Shown: positions 38,047 to 50,900 of the stretch, one piece after another | Numbering within the stretch: position 1 is the first letter of the stretch | Layout: every line of letters starts with the position of its first letter | NCBI GenBank assembly: GCA_015501605.1 | Contig: JADNRZ010000008.1 | Coordinates: forward strand, 2,046,001 to 2,110,000 | DNA: 64,000 nt | Source: Panaeolus papilionaceus | Lineage: Eukaryota; Basidiomycota; Agaricomycetes; Agaricales | Direction: 5' to 3' | Notes under the pieces: generated by a model | Databases searched by the model: none | What the model saw: only the letters and a program-made list of their open reading frames with translations | What the model was told of the DNA's origin: nothing | Made by a program: the position numbers and the translations under genes

Positions 38047-38285
38047 ATGCATCTCAAGACCATCCTAGCCCTCACCCTCATCACAATCGCGACAGCAGCT
38101 CCCTTACCAATCGACAAAGGCGGCGGTCAAGTTGTGAGGAACTGGAACTCATTCACGGGGTTCAATAACTGGGGACCTAATAAAAGTGAGTGTCGTTGAT
38201 ATAAGGATCGGTTTACCTCGCCCCTGATGAAACGACCGCAGTCACCTACCCCTGTAACCCATTACTTCCCGTTATTTGCCAATGA
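38047..38285 (+). CDS. small secreted peptide, PC-x7-C family
   Basis: Two exons (38047-38185, 38242-38285) encode 60 residues. MHLKTILALTLITIATAA is the signal peptide; APLPIDKGGGQVVRNWNSFT and GFNNWGPNK follow. After an intron with GTGAGT donor and CGCAG acceptor, the second exon gives ITYPCNPLLPVICQ and a stop. The intron position just before the PC motif, the short second exon and the C-terminal Cys pair match the genes at 14885 and 16121, although the middle part has diverged and the Cys spacing is seven rather than five. Probably an exported disulfide-closed peptide of unknown role. Confidence 0.7.
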
Positions 38286-38688
38286 ACCAGAAGATGCAGG
38301 ATGTCAACGTTTAAATTGAGGATGACGACGAGAGTGCGACATGTCTAGATCACGACGCCTTTCAGAAGTACACAACCAGGCAAAGGATGAATCCATAATT
38401 GCAATACGACACATTTAATTCAAGCAGCCATAATAAATGACAGAATGTAGAGCTGGATCAGCATGCGCTAATCATTGCGTGTCTTGCGCGCATTGCGAAT
38501 GCCCAATATCTTCACTGACCAACCACAAAACACAAAACATCATTAAATTCCACATAAAAAATCAAATATTCAAAACCAAATATCAGTCGTTAGTACTTAC
38601 ACCTAGTCTATTAATCCACTAAAAAGATCCAAACTCCATCCAACTGAAACCAAAAGATCATTTACCCCTCCCCTAAATTCCCAACTCA
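38286..38688. other. intergenic between convergent genes
   Basis: AT-rich 3' flank; no gene supported. Confidence 0.5.
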
Positions 38689-41600
38689 TCATTGTCCAAC
38701 CCCCGGAAACGGACTCCCAAACACCTCCTTCCCCGGCGGTCCCACAGACACGCCCAAATCCGACACTCTCCCATTCTCGACATCATATACCCAGCCATGG
38801 ATATACACATCTGTGATGGGCTTGTTGCCGTAGGGATTAGAGCTGGAGCTGGCCGTAGTAGACGTGACGGTGAGATTGGATTTGGCTAGTTTGGCGTAGT
38901 GCTATAAATACAGAAAAGGGGAGAGAGGGAGGTTAGTTATGAGTGATTGGAAGGTGCATGAATGGAATGTGAGGATAGCGGAGGAGAGCGAGGGGACGGA
39001 AGAAAAGTAAGATCAAGGAAAAGCTAAAGCGAAGGGGAAAGTTAAAAGAAGAAAAAAAAGATATGAACGCGTGTGTATCATCCTCATCGCGACACAACCT
39101 GCAGCTCCACCGAGAATATCCAACCAAGAGGGAAACTAAGACACGCGCGCAACGAACAAAATAAACCCAAAGGTTTGAATCACTGTGCACATGGACAAGG
39201 TAGAGTATGTTGTCATCCTCGGTGGAAGAGTCTGGTTTGTGTCGTCGACGTAGCAGGAGACCATGGCGTCATCGACTCGGGGAGGGTGAAAATACCAGAC
39301 TGTACACTCCATCAACACCGTCCTCCACCTAAAGCCCTAGAATATGCTAAACCCACAAGACGCACAAAGATTCAAAGGGAATCAAGTGCGTACTATCAGG
39401 TTTCATACCACCATCGCTCGAGGTGGAACAATGTTGTTATGTGGGCGTGATACATCCCAGCGAACAGAATATAGAAACTACAAAAAGAGGAGATAGAGAA
39501 GGAAAAAATCAAGAAAAATACGAGAAAATTAAGTAAAAAAAGCGTCCCAACCACCACCCTTTCCCCACGACAGCAGAAAAAAAGGACCTTTTAAATCCAA
39601 CAACCACGAATAAAAAACTCGGATGGTGTTCATTACGCCGATTGCCAGAGTAAGGTTTCCTCGTCCTAGCTGTCGTGTTTAAGAGGGGTCATACAGCAGG
39701 ACCTGTCAGGCCGTAACGTGGTAAGGTGGTGTTGAACAACGCAGACACAAGAGAAATAAAATAAAATAAAGACATAACCCAAACCCCAACCATAAAAACC
39801 GACCGTGTCCGCCGACAATCCTGAGCAAAAAAGCCAGGACAGTTAACCAAGGTAGCATTCTAGATTTTCAAAAACCTCCAATAAGAATACATAACCCCGT
39901 TCAACTTCCCGCACACAATCGTCGGGTTAGGTCATCTTCAGAGGGAAAGGGGGCGGCAAGGGATGAGAGAAGAACAAGACGCGGCATTTGACCACCCTCG
40001 CCAAATAAAGTGCAAAATGAGAGCAACATAAAAGGGATGCAGGAAAAAAATACCCCATCCCACACCAACAACCTCACCACCGACAGACAACATTAGCCAC
40101 GACCATGGCCAAACGGAGCAACTGGTGGGGTTGACAGTAATGCCCAGAGCCTGCCCATAGACATTGTATCATGTATCTGTCGGGTCATGGGTATGTCGGT
40201 TTCAAGGCATGCAGGCCAACTGACGCATCGGTGTGACGTGTCATCATGCAAAAAAAAAAAAAAAAAGAAAAAGAAACAGAACAGACGGAAGTAAAAACAA
40301 AAACAACAAAGATGAAAAAGTGCAATAAGCATCTCAATGTCAGATCAAGGAGGGATAAAAAAAGCACAACAAAAAAGACGAGGAAGCATAAAGTGCGAAC
40401 AAGTCCAACACCAGGGCGAGGAAAAATGAGGTGATCAACTCACATCAACCATAACCCTCGACTTTGAAATCTTGAACACGTTAGCTTTGACATTTTCTTC
40501 AACGAGGGCGCGGAATGCGGCTGTTTGTTGTCATTGGTCGGTTGTGGTGGCAAGCAGAGAAAGGAAAGCGAGAGTAGGCAAGAGCAAAAGAGTAATAGTC
40601 GAAAATACAGAGAGTGAGGTGTTGTGGTCGTGCAAGGTGAATATATGCGTCCAAATCACCATGAAAAGAAGGGAAAACAGGGAAAAAAATCATCAGTAAA
40701 TTGTGTATCAACGAACAAAGGAGATGAAAACGTGAAAAAAATGGATAGACAGACACAGAAAATGCCGTGATGAGGTGAAAAATATCACGAAGGGAAGCAG
40801 GATACAGGGGGAAAAGTTGGAAAAAGACGGGAAATCAACGCACGATCATGTAACTCAGGTAAATCCGTCAAAGGCTTGTTCTTATGTTTCTCGCGATGAG
40901 CGACTATTTCAGGCCTAGACGACGTGGTCAGCTCTTGCTCAAGGTTCTTAAGCCAGAACAAGGTGGAAAGCACAAGTAGAATGGGGAAAAGGAGCGTATA
41001 TGCGCCTTCCCTCCCTTCCACCCCCTCCCAATCCACAAAATAACCCGAAAAGCTCACCTCTCCGACCCCATATACAACTCCCTAATCGGCTTAATCCACC
41101 CTTGCACTGCCAGATCAGCCCTACTGGCATTCACAACCGCCGACGCATCAAAGGGGAGCATTGAGGCTGCTACGCCGCCGCATCCGTAGTGCCCCATGAC
41201 GATGACGTGTTTGACTTTGAGAGTTTCGACGGCGAAGGAGAGGATGGCGTTCCTAGATGAGAGGGAGGGTTAGTTAGGGTGGTGCAAACGTTGGCATTGT
41301 AGGAGCAATGTTGTAAAAATAAAATGGAGGGGAGAATATGAGACCACAGAACGCATTAAGGGTTGGCTGGGGTGAAAGCACAAGAGCGGGATCAACCCAA
41401 ACCTCCCACTGAACACGCCCACGCGAGATGGGATTAGAAGAAGGGCATCAACGGACGGAGCACGCAAAAAAATTCAACATCAAGGTCAAGGTCAAGTGAG
41501 CGAGTAGCACACGAGAAGAGAAGAAAAGTAAGAAGGGAGGCGAAAGACGCGGATGTGATTGTGATGTACGGACGGAGCATGAACGATCACGGTGCACGGC

Positions 41601-42633
41601 GCATGGTGTGTCATCACTCGCCTTCCTCCAAGGCTGCGCTCTGCGCTCTGAGGTGCACGAGGATAGGCCATAGGATGCGTGATGGCTGGGCGAAGAGGAA
41701 TGGATGTGAGGCTGGGGGGCGGCAGGGAGAAAAGGAAGATAAAATCGTAAAAAATGCAATAAAATCGGAGAACCCAAGAAAAACAAATTCGTAGAAAAAG
41801 GAATCCAACCACAGATAAAGAGCAACAACAAAAACTGAGAAAAAAAGAAAAAAAGTGGAAAACATACGAATTCGCATCATCTTCATCAAACCGATTCGCG
41901 ATATTTCCAGCCGTGAACATCGTCCCAGGTTTAGCACTGAAGATGTCTTGTTCGCTGACTCGGCTGTCGGAGCAGTCGACCATCATGAATGGGGGTTCTG
42001 TGAGCGGGATGTCAATCACAAGTTAGGCATGGATGAGGAGAATGATAAATGCGAGCTCATGAGATCTGAAGCACAAAGAGATGTGGCGAGGGGACGAGGA
42101 TAACAACGAGGAGAAGAGAAGAATAGAGAAATGGCGATGAACAGAAGAGAAGAGAAAGTCCACTCACGTTGCCCATTCTTCGCCAAATTCGCCAACAACC
42201 CAGGATTCATCTTGTTCATACTCTGGATATAATCCACATTGCCATGAAACAGCTCTTCGATCTCGGGTGCGTATTTCGTCGCGCAGCCACTATGATTCCT
42301 GCTCTGGATGGCCTTCACGTTCTTGGTGCCGTTGGCATTGCCAGTACGACACCCCAGAACCCCACTCAGCCCCAACACCCCCACCACAGCCTGCGAGCTA
42401 AACAACCGAGCCAAAATCTTCATATCCAAAGCACTCGCACTCGTGGTCCTCTTGAGATGGGCTTTGCTGCTGACGAGGCCAGGGGTGGTTTTTATACCGA
42501 ATCCATGCGTACACGCACTAGTGTTGATGTTCCGATTGTTATTCCCATTGTTGCGTGACTGACCGCGCGCGCAGGGCCGTATCACGGATGCGATGGTGAG
42601 ACGCGAGGTGTGGACGAGGAAGGAGAGAGGCAT
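38689..42633 (-). CDS. beta-class carbonic anhydrase with expanded introns
   Basis: Zinc enzyme interconverting CO2 and bicarbonate. Zinc-binding signatures are [15 protein letters not shown] (Cys, with the Asp-Arg dyad) and [12 protein letters not shown] (His and Cys). Other family blocks are [76 protein letters not shown] and [20 protein letters not shown]. The start at 42633 ([20 protein letters not shown]) would give a long Arg/Ser-rich leader that may target mitochondria; an internal Met (MKILARLF, about 42425) is an alternative start. The coding part is only about 1.1 kb of 3.9 kb. Introns are about 170, 620, 140, 320 and 1,540 bases (the last about 38903-40446), far above the 45-75 usual in this window, and are purine-rich on the plus strand. 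Confidence 0.9.
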
Positions 42634-44329
42634 GCGGTGTTCTCGACTCAATGGGTTGTCAAGCCAAGTAAGCTAGTGATGCGCGGTGCTGCCTGAGCTG
42701 AGGTATGGTAATTGTCAGAGATGGAGAGGCGAGGAGGCTAGTACAAATGCGATTGCGAAAAATTTGAACTGAATGGTCGGGGGTGAAAAGGAAGGAGAGG
42801 GCGGGACAGTTAGCTCGATTTTGAATTTGAATTCAAGGAAGATGTGGACAGGGTGCTTACGTTGTGCTCGTCGTCTTCAACGTTCAACAAGAATCCAAAG
42901 TCGCAGAGAATCACAGTCGCGTCAAAGCAAAGTCGTGGTAGTCGCAAGAAATCAAGAATGACTCGACCTAAAAATCCTCCAGCCAAGCTCGGGTTGGTCC
43001 TCGCTCTGACCCCTCAAATTCAATCAACCCAATCATCGTGTGTGTGGACCGGGTTGATCGCGCCAAGAGCCGCTTCTTCTCATGCGTGCCTTTCATTTCC
43101 TTTCGATTCTGATGCATTTGGTAGTGTTTGGGTTTGAGGAGGGGGAGTGGCTGTGAACCCCAGAAAACGCCATTGGCTGATGTGAGGTAGACCAATCAGC
43201 GACTGGAGCGAATCAAGGCGAATCATTGCACTACGCAGTCTGGGACTCTTCTCATGCTCTCTAATTTTGACTGAGAATAGTTGTGAGAGCAGGACAGGAT
43301 CATCGTCCAATCGGAAGCTGCGTGGAGAGGGAGCCAGTCAGGGATGAGAAGGGAGGAAGTCTGAGAGTGGAAGGAGGGAAAGTGGTGATGTCATAAATGA
43401 TGCTGCGTATTTGCTGCCAACTGGTTCATTCGAACTTCGAAGCTTGCTGTGCTTTGCACTTTCTCACTGGCAGTGATCATCCGCCGCAGTTCAATTCGAA
43501 TGGTCCGATAAGTGCGCGAGGTGCATCAGGTGATCAGGTGAATGAGGACAAAGACGAAGCGTAGAACCACAAGACCAGTGAAACGGCACGCAAACACACA
43601 CGCAGACCAAGGTGCACAAGCACTGGATGAGAGCAATGAATGAAAACAAACCATATACCCTTATAGATAAAGAGTGGACTAAATGCATTTATACACCAGA
43701 AAAGATGAAAAAATGAAAGCGACCTTCACGAGAACGATAGAAAGAAGAAGCTAGACTACCCGACGCGCAAGTGAAGGGTGAACCAAACAGAAAGTAGTCC
43801 AGACATCGAAAAATACTGACAGAGATATGTAAGAACGATGGAGAACTTGAGACTTTTTTTCTACTGATTGGTAAACGTGCTGTAGTTTTGAGCAGCTCAT
43901 GAAACCGAGTCAGAGAGAACTGACTCTGGTGAACGGGTCTGTATCCGAGTTTACACCGAAGCTTGTCAGCAAGATGATACATTGAAAGGAACTTGTCATG
44001 TTCAGCTGTTTGACCAGCTCAACGTTCGTCAAATCGGATTGTAAGAACTCGGGGATGTGAGACTCCTACGCCGGGAGAGACTTAGGTGTAAGCAGGAAAT
44101 TCAATTTGTAGGCCCCAGAAACGTATTGCACGCTCGAGTTCCTTAGACGCCCGCCCAACCAACTATCATAATTGACGGCCGACTCACTCTCTAAATCGTT
44201 CAGTCGATTTTATTGCGACACACAGATCATCGATCACCAGCTAGAGTACAAGAATGCGAGTGGCGCGCTCCACGTAACATCGGATTTAATTATCAATAAC
44301 TGAAAAAATAAACAAACTGGATGCTACAA
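42634..44329. other. intergenic, no supported gene
   Basis: Promoter side of the carbonic anhydrase, purine-rich in 43310-43560, then unremarkable. No gene, RNA or mobile element recognised. Confidence 0.5.
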
Positions 44330-45455
44330 CTAAGCAGCGGGGAGATCAGGGACAGCAAAATCCTTCTCCATATGTTCCCTCTGCAACCATACAAGTCAAA
44401 TTCTGCAGATCGCACAATTAGAAAGTAAAACTCACATAAAACCTAAAATGCACCCCCTTCCCGACCCTCTCAATCTCCTCAACCTCACCCTTCTCCAACA
44501 ATCCCTCCGGCAAATTCGCAACCTCACCCAACTTCCTAATCCTCTCCTCGGTCTTGCTAGCCGTAACCGCAACCACACCTTGCTCTCTCATCCAGAGGAG
44601 GAGCACTGTAGCGGAATCGATGTTCTTTCCCAGCGAGGAGCTGAGGCGGGATGCGATGCGTTCAAGGACGGGGACGAGCGGGCCTCCCCCGCTTGGGTGA
44701 CGCAGGACTGGAGTGAGGCCGCCGTAGGAGGCGGTGAGGATGCCGTGTTGGGCTTGGAGCTTCAGGAGGGGCTCGAGATGTGTTAAAAGGTAAGGATGAT
44801 ATTCGATCTACACATACACAACTTGACGTGTCAGTATTGACGAGGGTTACTTTTGATCCCAAAACGCACCTGATTAACAACAGGCTTATACTTAGCCCCA
44901 TCTAGAATTTCTTCCAGGTCTTGAGGTCTGAAATTACTGACGCCGATGCTCTTAAGCACACCCTCTTCCTTCAACCCTTCAAAGATCTTCCACAACGCTT
45001 TGAGATCCCCAGCCTTGACGACGTACGGGTTGTGAATGAGGTATAAATCCGGAACGAAACCTAGGCGACTGATGGAGTCCTGAACGAGCTGGCCAATCTT
45101 CTCCAGTGGGACGGCCTCCCATCCGTTGGCGCCTTCCTGTCCTGATACTTCAGAGATAAGCCACAATCAGCGTGCTTTCCACCTGTAAAATCGCATTTCA
45201 TGAAAACGCACACTTAGACGTAACATACACCTCCCCCCTCTCCACGCCTGCGCTCGTAATCGCCTCCCCTGTCTGTTTCTCATTCTTATAGAGCTGCGCT
45301 GTATCGATATGGCGAATCCCACACCCCAGTGCGAAACTCCCCTTCTCAACCGCGTCTTGACTGTTGCCTTCGACGGCTGTGCCGTTGCCCCATGCAAGCC
45401 AGGGGATGGTGGTTCCGTCAAGGAGGGTGAATTGGGTGGGTTTTTGGATGGTCAT
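44330..45455 (-). CDS. aldo-keto reductase
   Basis: NAD(P)H-dependent carbonyl reductase of the AKR fold, about 300 residues in four exons. Start MTIQKPTQFTLLDGTTIPWL. The catalytic tetrad is visible: Asp and Tyr in HIDTAQLYKNEKQTGEAI, Lys in GEVYVTSK and His in PDLYLIHNPY. Also typical are LGFVPDLYLIH, IFEGLKEEGVLKSIGVSNF, EILDGAKYKPVVNQIEYHPY (joined across an intron) and the C-terminal cofactor-binding ATVLLLWMREQGVVAVTASK with TEERIRKLGE. The last exon gives REHMEKDFAVPDLPAA. Introns are short with GT donors. The closest general type is the AKR3/xylose-reductase-like fungal group; substrate unknown. Confidence 0.9.
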
Positions 45456-46788
45456 GATAGGTGTAGCGTATAGGGTGTTGTGGATTGTGGATAGCGATGT
45501 GGGTTGGGTGAAAGCTGGGAATACGCGATTAGATATCGCCAGACGGATATAGCGCAGTGGGCTGGATTCTTCATGATGTCATCTGAGCAGACATCAATTC
45601 ATCAGGGGGATCACCGACTCGGTTCTTTTTTTCACCACTCGGGGATAAGATATTCGTTGGTCGCTCAGTCGCGTGCGATAGGATAGAGGTTTTAATATTT
45701 TATTTTATGTTATCTGGGATATTAAGGCTTTTGCGATGATGTGTAGATGACAAACCGTGAGGTCTCAAGGTTTGTGAGGGTGCGGGGGTCGTCTGGCAGA
45801 CCTCCCGAAAATTCCGATTCGGGGAGTTTTCGGGAAGCACGTGATCTCGAGGCGTCGAAGCTCTCAGCGATTCGCGTTGGGCGTTTCCGCGAAACACGCT
45901 CGAGATCGCGTGTTCTGTGTTGTGAATAAAACACGCTGCCAAAAGGCCTGAGCGCTAAGGTAAGCCGAGGCAATCCGAGCTGGATTCCAAGCGGCCGTCC
46001 CAAGCACTAAGGAGAGGGTGGGTGGGTAAAAAGAAAATGGAGCCCTGGACTGGCTCTTGAGGGTGCGCGATATTTTTTGCGCAGGGAGAAAGGTTCTGAT
46101 AAGAAATCTTGGGGAGAAGTGGCGCGAGACGGCGTATCATCGCTCTGCGCGCACATTATTTGGTGCTAGCGCTACCAATAAACATGGCACGCTTTGCTCA
46201 TCACTACATCTTATCCTTTGATGAGGCTGCGCCTCATCCCGGAATGTACTTGCAGCATCCTTTTTACAATTTCGTTGCCTCCCGAGAACGGCAGCTGGCA
46301 TTAGTGGACCGTTGACCCGTTGATGGTCTTGAGATCCGACATCAATCTGATCAAGGACATCACCGCTATCACTGATCTCTGTTTCTCGACTTTCAAGTAA
46401 GACGTCGCGCTTCAGACTCGGGATCCAACCCTATACTATTCCCATTCGCCGTTGACTTGGCATTAAAGAAGAACCAGAGAAACTGAGGGGTTAGACAGTC
46501 AGCTTGCACATTTGAACAATTCACGAAGAGCAGTGTTACGATGGCCATAAACGTCAGTTCGCTCAGCACCCCTCCCTCCACCACTTCGAGGTGACTTCAA
46601 ACCCCAACATAAAATAGCGAACTAAGCCAGGGAGATATTTGTGGGGTAGAATGGTTAAACCACGACTACCCGGCGATGCAAGGAGGTCTCTCTATCAAGC
46701 GTCACACACAGCTCTACCCAAACACTTTGCACAGCTTGTACGGTCTAAGTACAAGCATTTGGTACAGGATAGGATATATATAGTCACG
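45456..46788. other. intergenic with a GC-rich hairpin, no gene
   Basis: No gene supported. A perfect 8-base inverted repeat CCCGAAAA ... TTTTCGGG (45804-45834) sits next to CACGTG (45838-45843), and CTCGAG and CTCGAGATCGCG motifs follow to about 45910. This lies about 380 bases upstream of the aldo-keto reductase start and could be regulatory. Confidence 0.4.
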
Positions 46789-47741
46789 CTACCAAGTTAC
46801 GGCGCCTGCTGGCGGAAGTCGACCATTCAAGACGCGATATACCCAGACCGCCCATGTATCAGCGTTGAGGTGCATTACATCTGATACACTGTCCCTCAGG
46901 GTGTTGTATGACTGCTGCCAATCTGAAAGTGGGGAAAGTTATGAGAAATATATAAGATAAGAGCAAAGTCTAGACTTACATCCGTTGATCTTCGCCGGGT
47001 GTAAATGCGTTTTATCTTCCGCTGTAAGCGTTTCCCCCGCCCTCTGTTTCGCAACCACAGCCTCCTCGCGTTGCAACTCTTCCTGTGATATCGCATACAC
47101 GTGTATAGGTCTCTCTTGTTTAGATCCCCACCAATCATACGTCTGCACCACACTAATCGCATGAGACCCCTCATGCGCAAGCACCCGCAACCTCTGATTC
47201 ACACTCGTCGTCCTATCATGGTACTTCGTGGTAAACAAGATCTGGCGCTTGTACGTTTTAGCATAACTTGTATCACCACCTGCGAGAGGGATGTTGTCCC
47301 CGTGAATCTGGAGGTCATTGGACATGTAGGCTACTACCATGTTTTTGATCTGAAGGAGGTTGGGGGTTGCTCCGAATACGGACTTAAGGTTGGCTAGTGC
47401 TGTTGTGTGAGTGCTGGACCGAGTGTCGAGCGCAGCTTCCACCTCGGCTTTCATAAGGGGAAGCGCTCGATTCACTACGTACGGGGTTTGAGTACATAAA
47501 CTGGCACAAATAACGCAGGAGAGGAGACATACGCATATCGAGGATGGGTGCGTGTGTCGTTTCATAGTCTTGGATAGGGTACCGAGGGTCAAGCTGTGAC
47601 AAGTCGAACTTGACAGTTGCGAAGCATAAACCTCAACGCATGATGTTAGACGGACCAAATCATTCGAAGGAATATGGGATGCTTACTGGTTAGCCAGAGG
47701 CCTAGCAGTATGTAGTTCCAAATACGACTGGACGGTGACAT
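46789..47741 (-). CDS. M35-like asp-zincin metalloendopeptidase (lysine-specific endopeptidase type)
   Basis: Four exons. Start MSPSSRIWNYILLGLWLTS looks like a signal peptide, so secretion is likely. The second exon gives FATVKFDLSQLDPRYPIQDY, the third holds the core: LKSVFGATPNLLQIKNMVVA, TKYHDRTTSVNQRLRVLAHE and the zinc site HEGSHAISVVQTYDWWG. HExxH followed by Asp nine residues on is the asp-zincin layout, and the YDWWG segment takes the place of the DxxYG seen in fungal lysine-specific peptidases. The fourth exon gives WQQSYNTLRDSVSDVMHLNA and ends AGAVTW. About 255 residues, in the family's size range for mature plus leader but lacking a long propeptide. Substrate specificity is inferred from the family only. 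Confidence 0.8.
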
Positions 47742-47989
47742 CGTATCCTGAGGGGGTTGAATAACATGTGGAGGATTCAGAAAGTATTTATAGAGGTATA
47801 ATTAGCGTGCATCACGAATGTGTGAAGTAGAAGAATATCCTAGCACCACAGAGTCACTAGTTTTAAATACTAAGGGTTACCACCAGAAGGACGGACAACG
47901 GTCGTACTAGTTTGCTAATTTTAAAGGCCTAAAATCGTTCATGAAAGTTGGTCTACTTTTTGGACGAAAACCTACACTAACCGATTCAA

Positions 47990-50900
47990 TTATCGACGTT
48001 GATTCTTCGGCCGCTTGAACTCCTTTGCGTATTTCCCCGCCGTAGTCTTTGCTAAAGACAATTTTTTATCTACCATTTCTTCCTGAATGCGCAACTTAAG
48101 GGGTTCCGGGATGCCGTGTCCTTTAATGAGAGTACGTATGGCGTCTAGAGCGTGATCGTGCGCGCTTTGTTGTGTGCCGCAATCGAATCGTCGTAGTGAT
48201 GCTCGTCGCTGTCCTCTGAAAAAAGGTGCCCATGTTGTACTGATAAGCGACTGTTCGTGTTCCTCGGCATCCATTCTGGAGGCATAATCGTCTTTCTGAA
48301 TATCGCTCCACATCGTCGTCACAAATGTTATCCGGTCATATCGAGCGGTCTCTGCAGGCGTATCTCCGAACATCTTCTGGAAGATTTTCGAGGTTCTTTC
48401 CACCCCAGAAGTACGGGTTGGAGCCGCTATGTTTTGAAGGAATAGTATCCCATGAAGCTTCTGGCCTGCAGCGTAGCTTCCGGTGTTTAAAAATATCAAT
48501 TAGCTCCCAGCGTAAGTTAGAAGCTGTTTCGGAACTCACGATTCCTTTAACCAACTAGCGATATTTTCAAGAGTCTGGCTGTCGCTTTGGTCGTTCCGGT
48601 TGAATCCAGGAGTATCGATAAGCACAACATTTGTCATTAGCTGTGGAATATTAAATCTAACGCAGGCGATTGATTTGGTCCCAGCCTCAAGGTCGTGTCC
48701 AATGTTTAAGCCGGGGGCATCCTCTCCTGCTAGGGCCGTGATGAAGGATGTCTTGCCCGCACCCGTTTCACCAAGTAGGCTAGCAGAAAAGAAGATTAGA
48801 ATCACTCTGGGGCTGGGTTTGTAACTCACCAAATGACTATATCTTCTTCGTCGATCTCATCCACTTCTATATCTTCAGCCGATGTGTCATTTTCTTGAGG
48901 AGCTTGGAAAGCCAACATGCCGGCGTCGGTCATCTGTATCGGCATGTATTCGTCGAACATCTGTTGTTGAATAAGCAATTTGATCCCCCCTCGGTTCCCC
49001 AAGCGATGCAACAATGCCATTAAAATCCCTGAAGCGCTGCGAGTGGATGTGCTATCATCGTCGTCTGATCCACAGTGAAAACGTGCTGCAATGGCAGGTG
49101 GCGCGCTGGTCAGAAATATTGACCAGGCGTCCTCAAAGAGATTCTTTTCTCTAGCTTCGGCAACCTCCATGTGGTCTTCATGGATGTCGTTCCATTTACT
49201 GGTGACAAGCATGATTCGGTCGTTTTCCGCGTCTCCGAACATTTTACGGAAGATGCTCATGGCCTTCTGTGTCCCAGAATCAATGCGAATACTGGTTATC
49301 TGATTCATGTAGATGGCTCCACTCATCAGTAGTCTAGCGTCGTGCCTTGTGGTACTATTAACGTCGAAATCAAAGGAAAGCGACTGAGGTACATACAGAG
49401 AACGGAGCCATGCTGTGATCATAGTCAGGATTTGGCCGTCAGTTTTTGTTTGATCGTCAAACCCTGGCGAGTCAACGAGCACCACGCGTCGGTCCCATCC
49501 TGGTATGGAAATTCTGACGCAAGAAATTTTCGTTGTTCCGGGATCCAGTCCATCTCCAACTGTAAGCCACGTCGCGCGACCCTCAGAAAGAGCATTGATA
49601 AACGTCGTTTTGCCAACACCAGTTGCCCCGTATACACTATAGAAAATCAGGGACAAGCAGATAGAAAGAGGACGCTAAACCATACCCGATTATGATATCG
49701 TCCTTAGTGATGTTTTGGACAGTGACTTCCTCGGGAACTTGGTAAGTGTGTTCCTTCGGTCCCTCCAAGGTAGACGTTTCGTCCTTGTCATTTTCTGAGA
49801 ATTCAAGACCGATGGCGTCAAGAACAGATTCAGTTTCTAGAATGCTTCGTTGCTCTGGATCTCCAATGGCTAGTCCGGCGTCTGTCGCTCGTAGCAGGAG
49901 ATTCTCGTCTACCATTTGCTCCTGGATGCGCAGGTTAATCCCGTGGTTGTCCGTGATGCGTCCTACCAGCTCATAGATAACTTGAGTTGCGTCATAGTAG
50001 CCACTCTCAGCCGTGCTCAGATTGAAGCGCTGAATAGAAGCACCACCCGTCGCCGTTAGGAAGGCGGACCACTTGCTGGAAGAAAGCTCCTGCGCTCGTT
50101 TTTCCGCGTTGCTGTGTTCGAACCATGGAACATTATTCCACATAGTTGTCACGAGTCGCAGGTGGTCGTAATTAGTCCGACCGTACATGTTGAGGAATAT
50201 CCTCAGACTTTGCTCGGCCCCAGAGTCTATTCGGACGTCGGTGATCCTGTGGAGGTAAAGTGCCGCATTCAAGCGCTGTCCCGTTCGATATCTATAACGA
50301 ATTTGCATCAACGGCTGTCCTCGTGCTATATTCAGAAAGGTACGCTACAGCTTTACTAGCCATTCGGCTATGGTTTCCAGCACCTCAACATCAGCGCGCC
50401 CAGGATTGTTAAACCCGGGGGTATCCACAACGACAACATGGGATTTAAGTTGAGGAATCCACACCCGGACGCATGTAACGTCATTTGTTCCAGGGGCGTG
50501 GTGTCCAATACAAAGACTGCTTTCAGCACCATTCGAAAGGGCATAGACGAAGGAGCTCTTGCCCACTCCCGTTTCTCCAAAAACTCTGATACGAGCGATG
50601 AACAGTAGTAACTTTTGATAAATTTTAATCACTGACCCCACGATGATGTCGTCGTCGGTGATGTCCCCAAGTGAAATATCTACGCTTGTCACGATGTGTT
50701 CTTCCTCATCATCACCATGACCAGAAATTGTTGGCACCGGCGTCATTACGATCTCCCTGTATTGTTCAATCTCCTCCATGGTAAATACCTCCTTTCCGGC
50801 GTCGGTCCAGTATAGTGGTAGTCCATGAACAATTACCTGCTGTTGGATGAGGAGTTCGATACCAGATCTCGGCGATCGCATTTGGCCCACGAGAGTGCTG

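Noticed and set aside
41492..42019. 175-codon minus-strand open frame overlapping carbonic anhydrase
   Set aside because: It is one true exon of the carbonic anhydrase running on into a purine-rich intron; the Phe/Leu-rich tail is intronic.
48826..49656. separate-gene reading for each GTPase module
   Set aside because: Each apparent start at a module is an alternative-codon artefact within an intron/exon junction; the preceding module's last exon joins in phase with GT-AG signals, so one gene is the simpler model.
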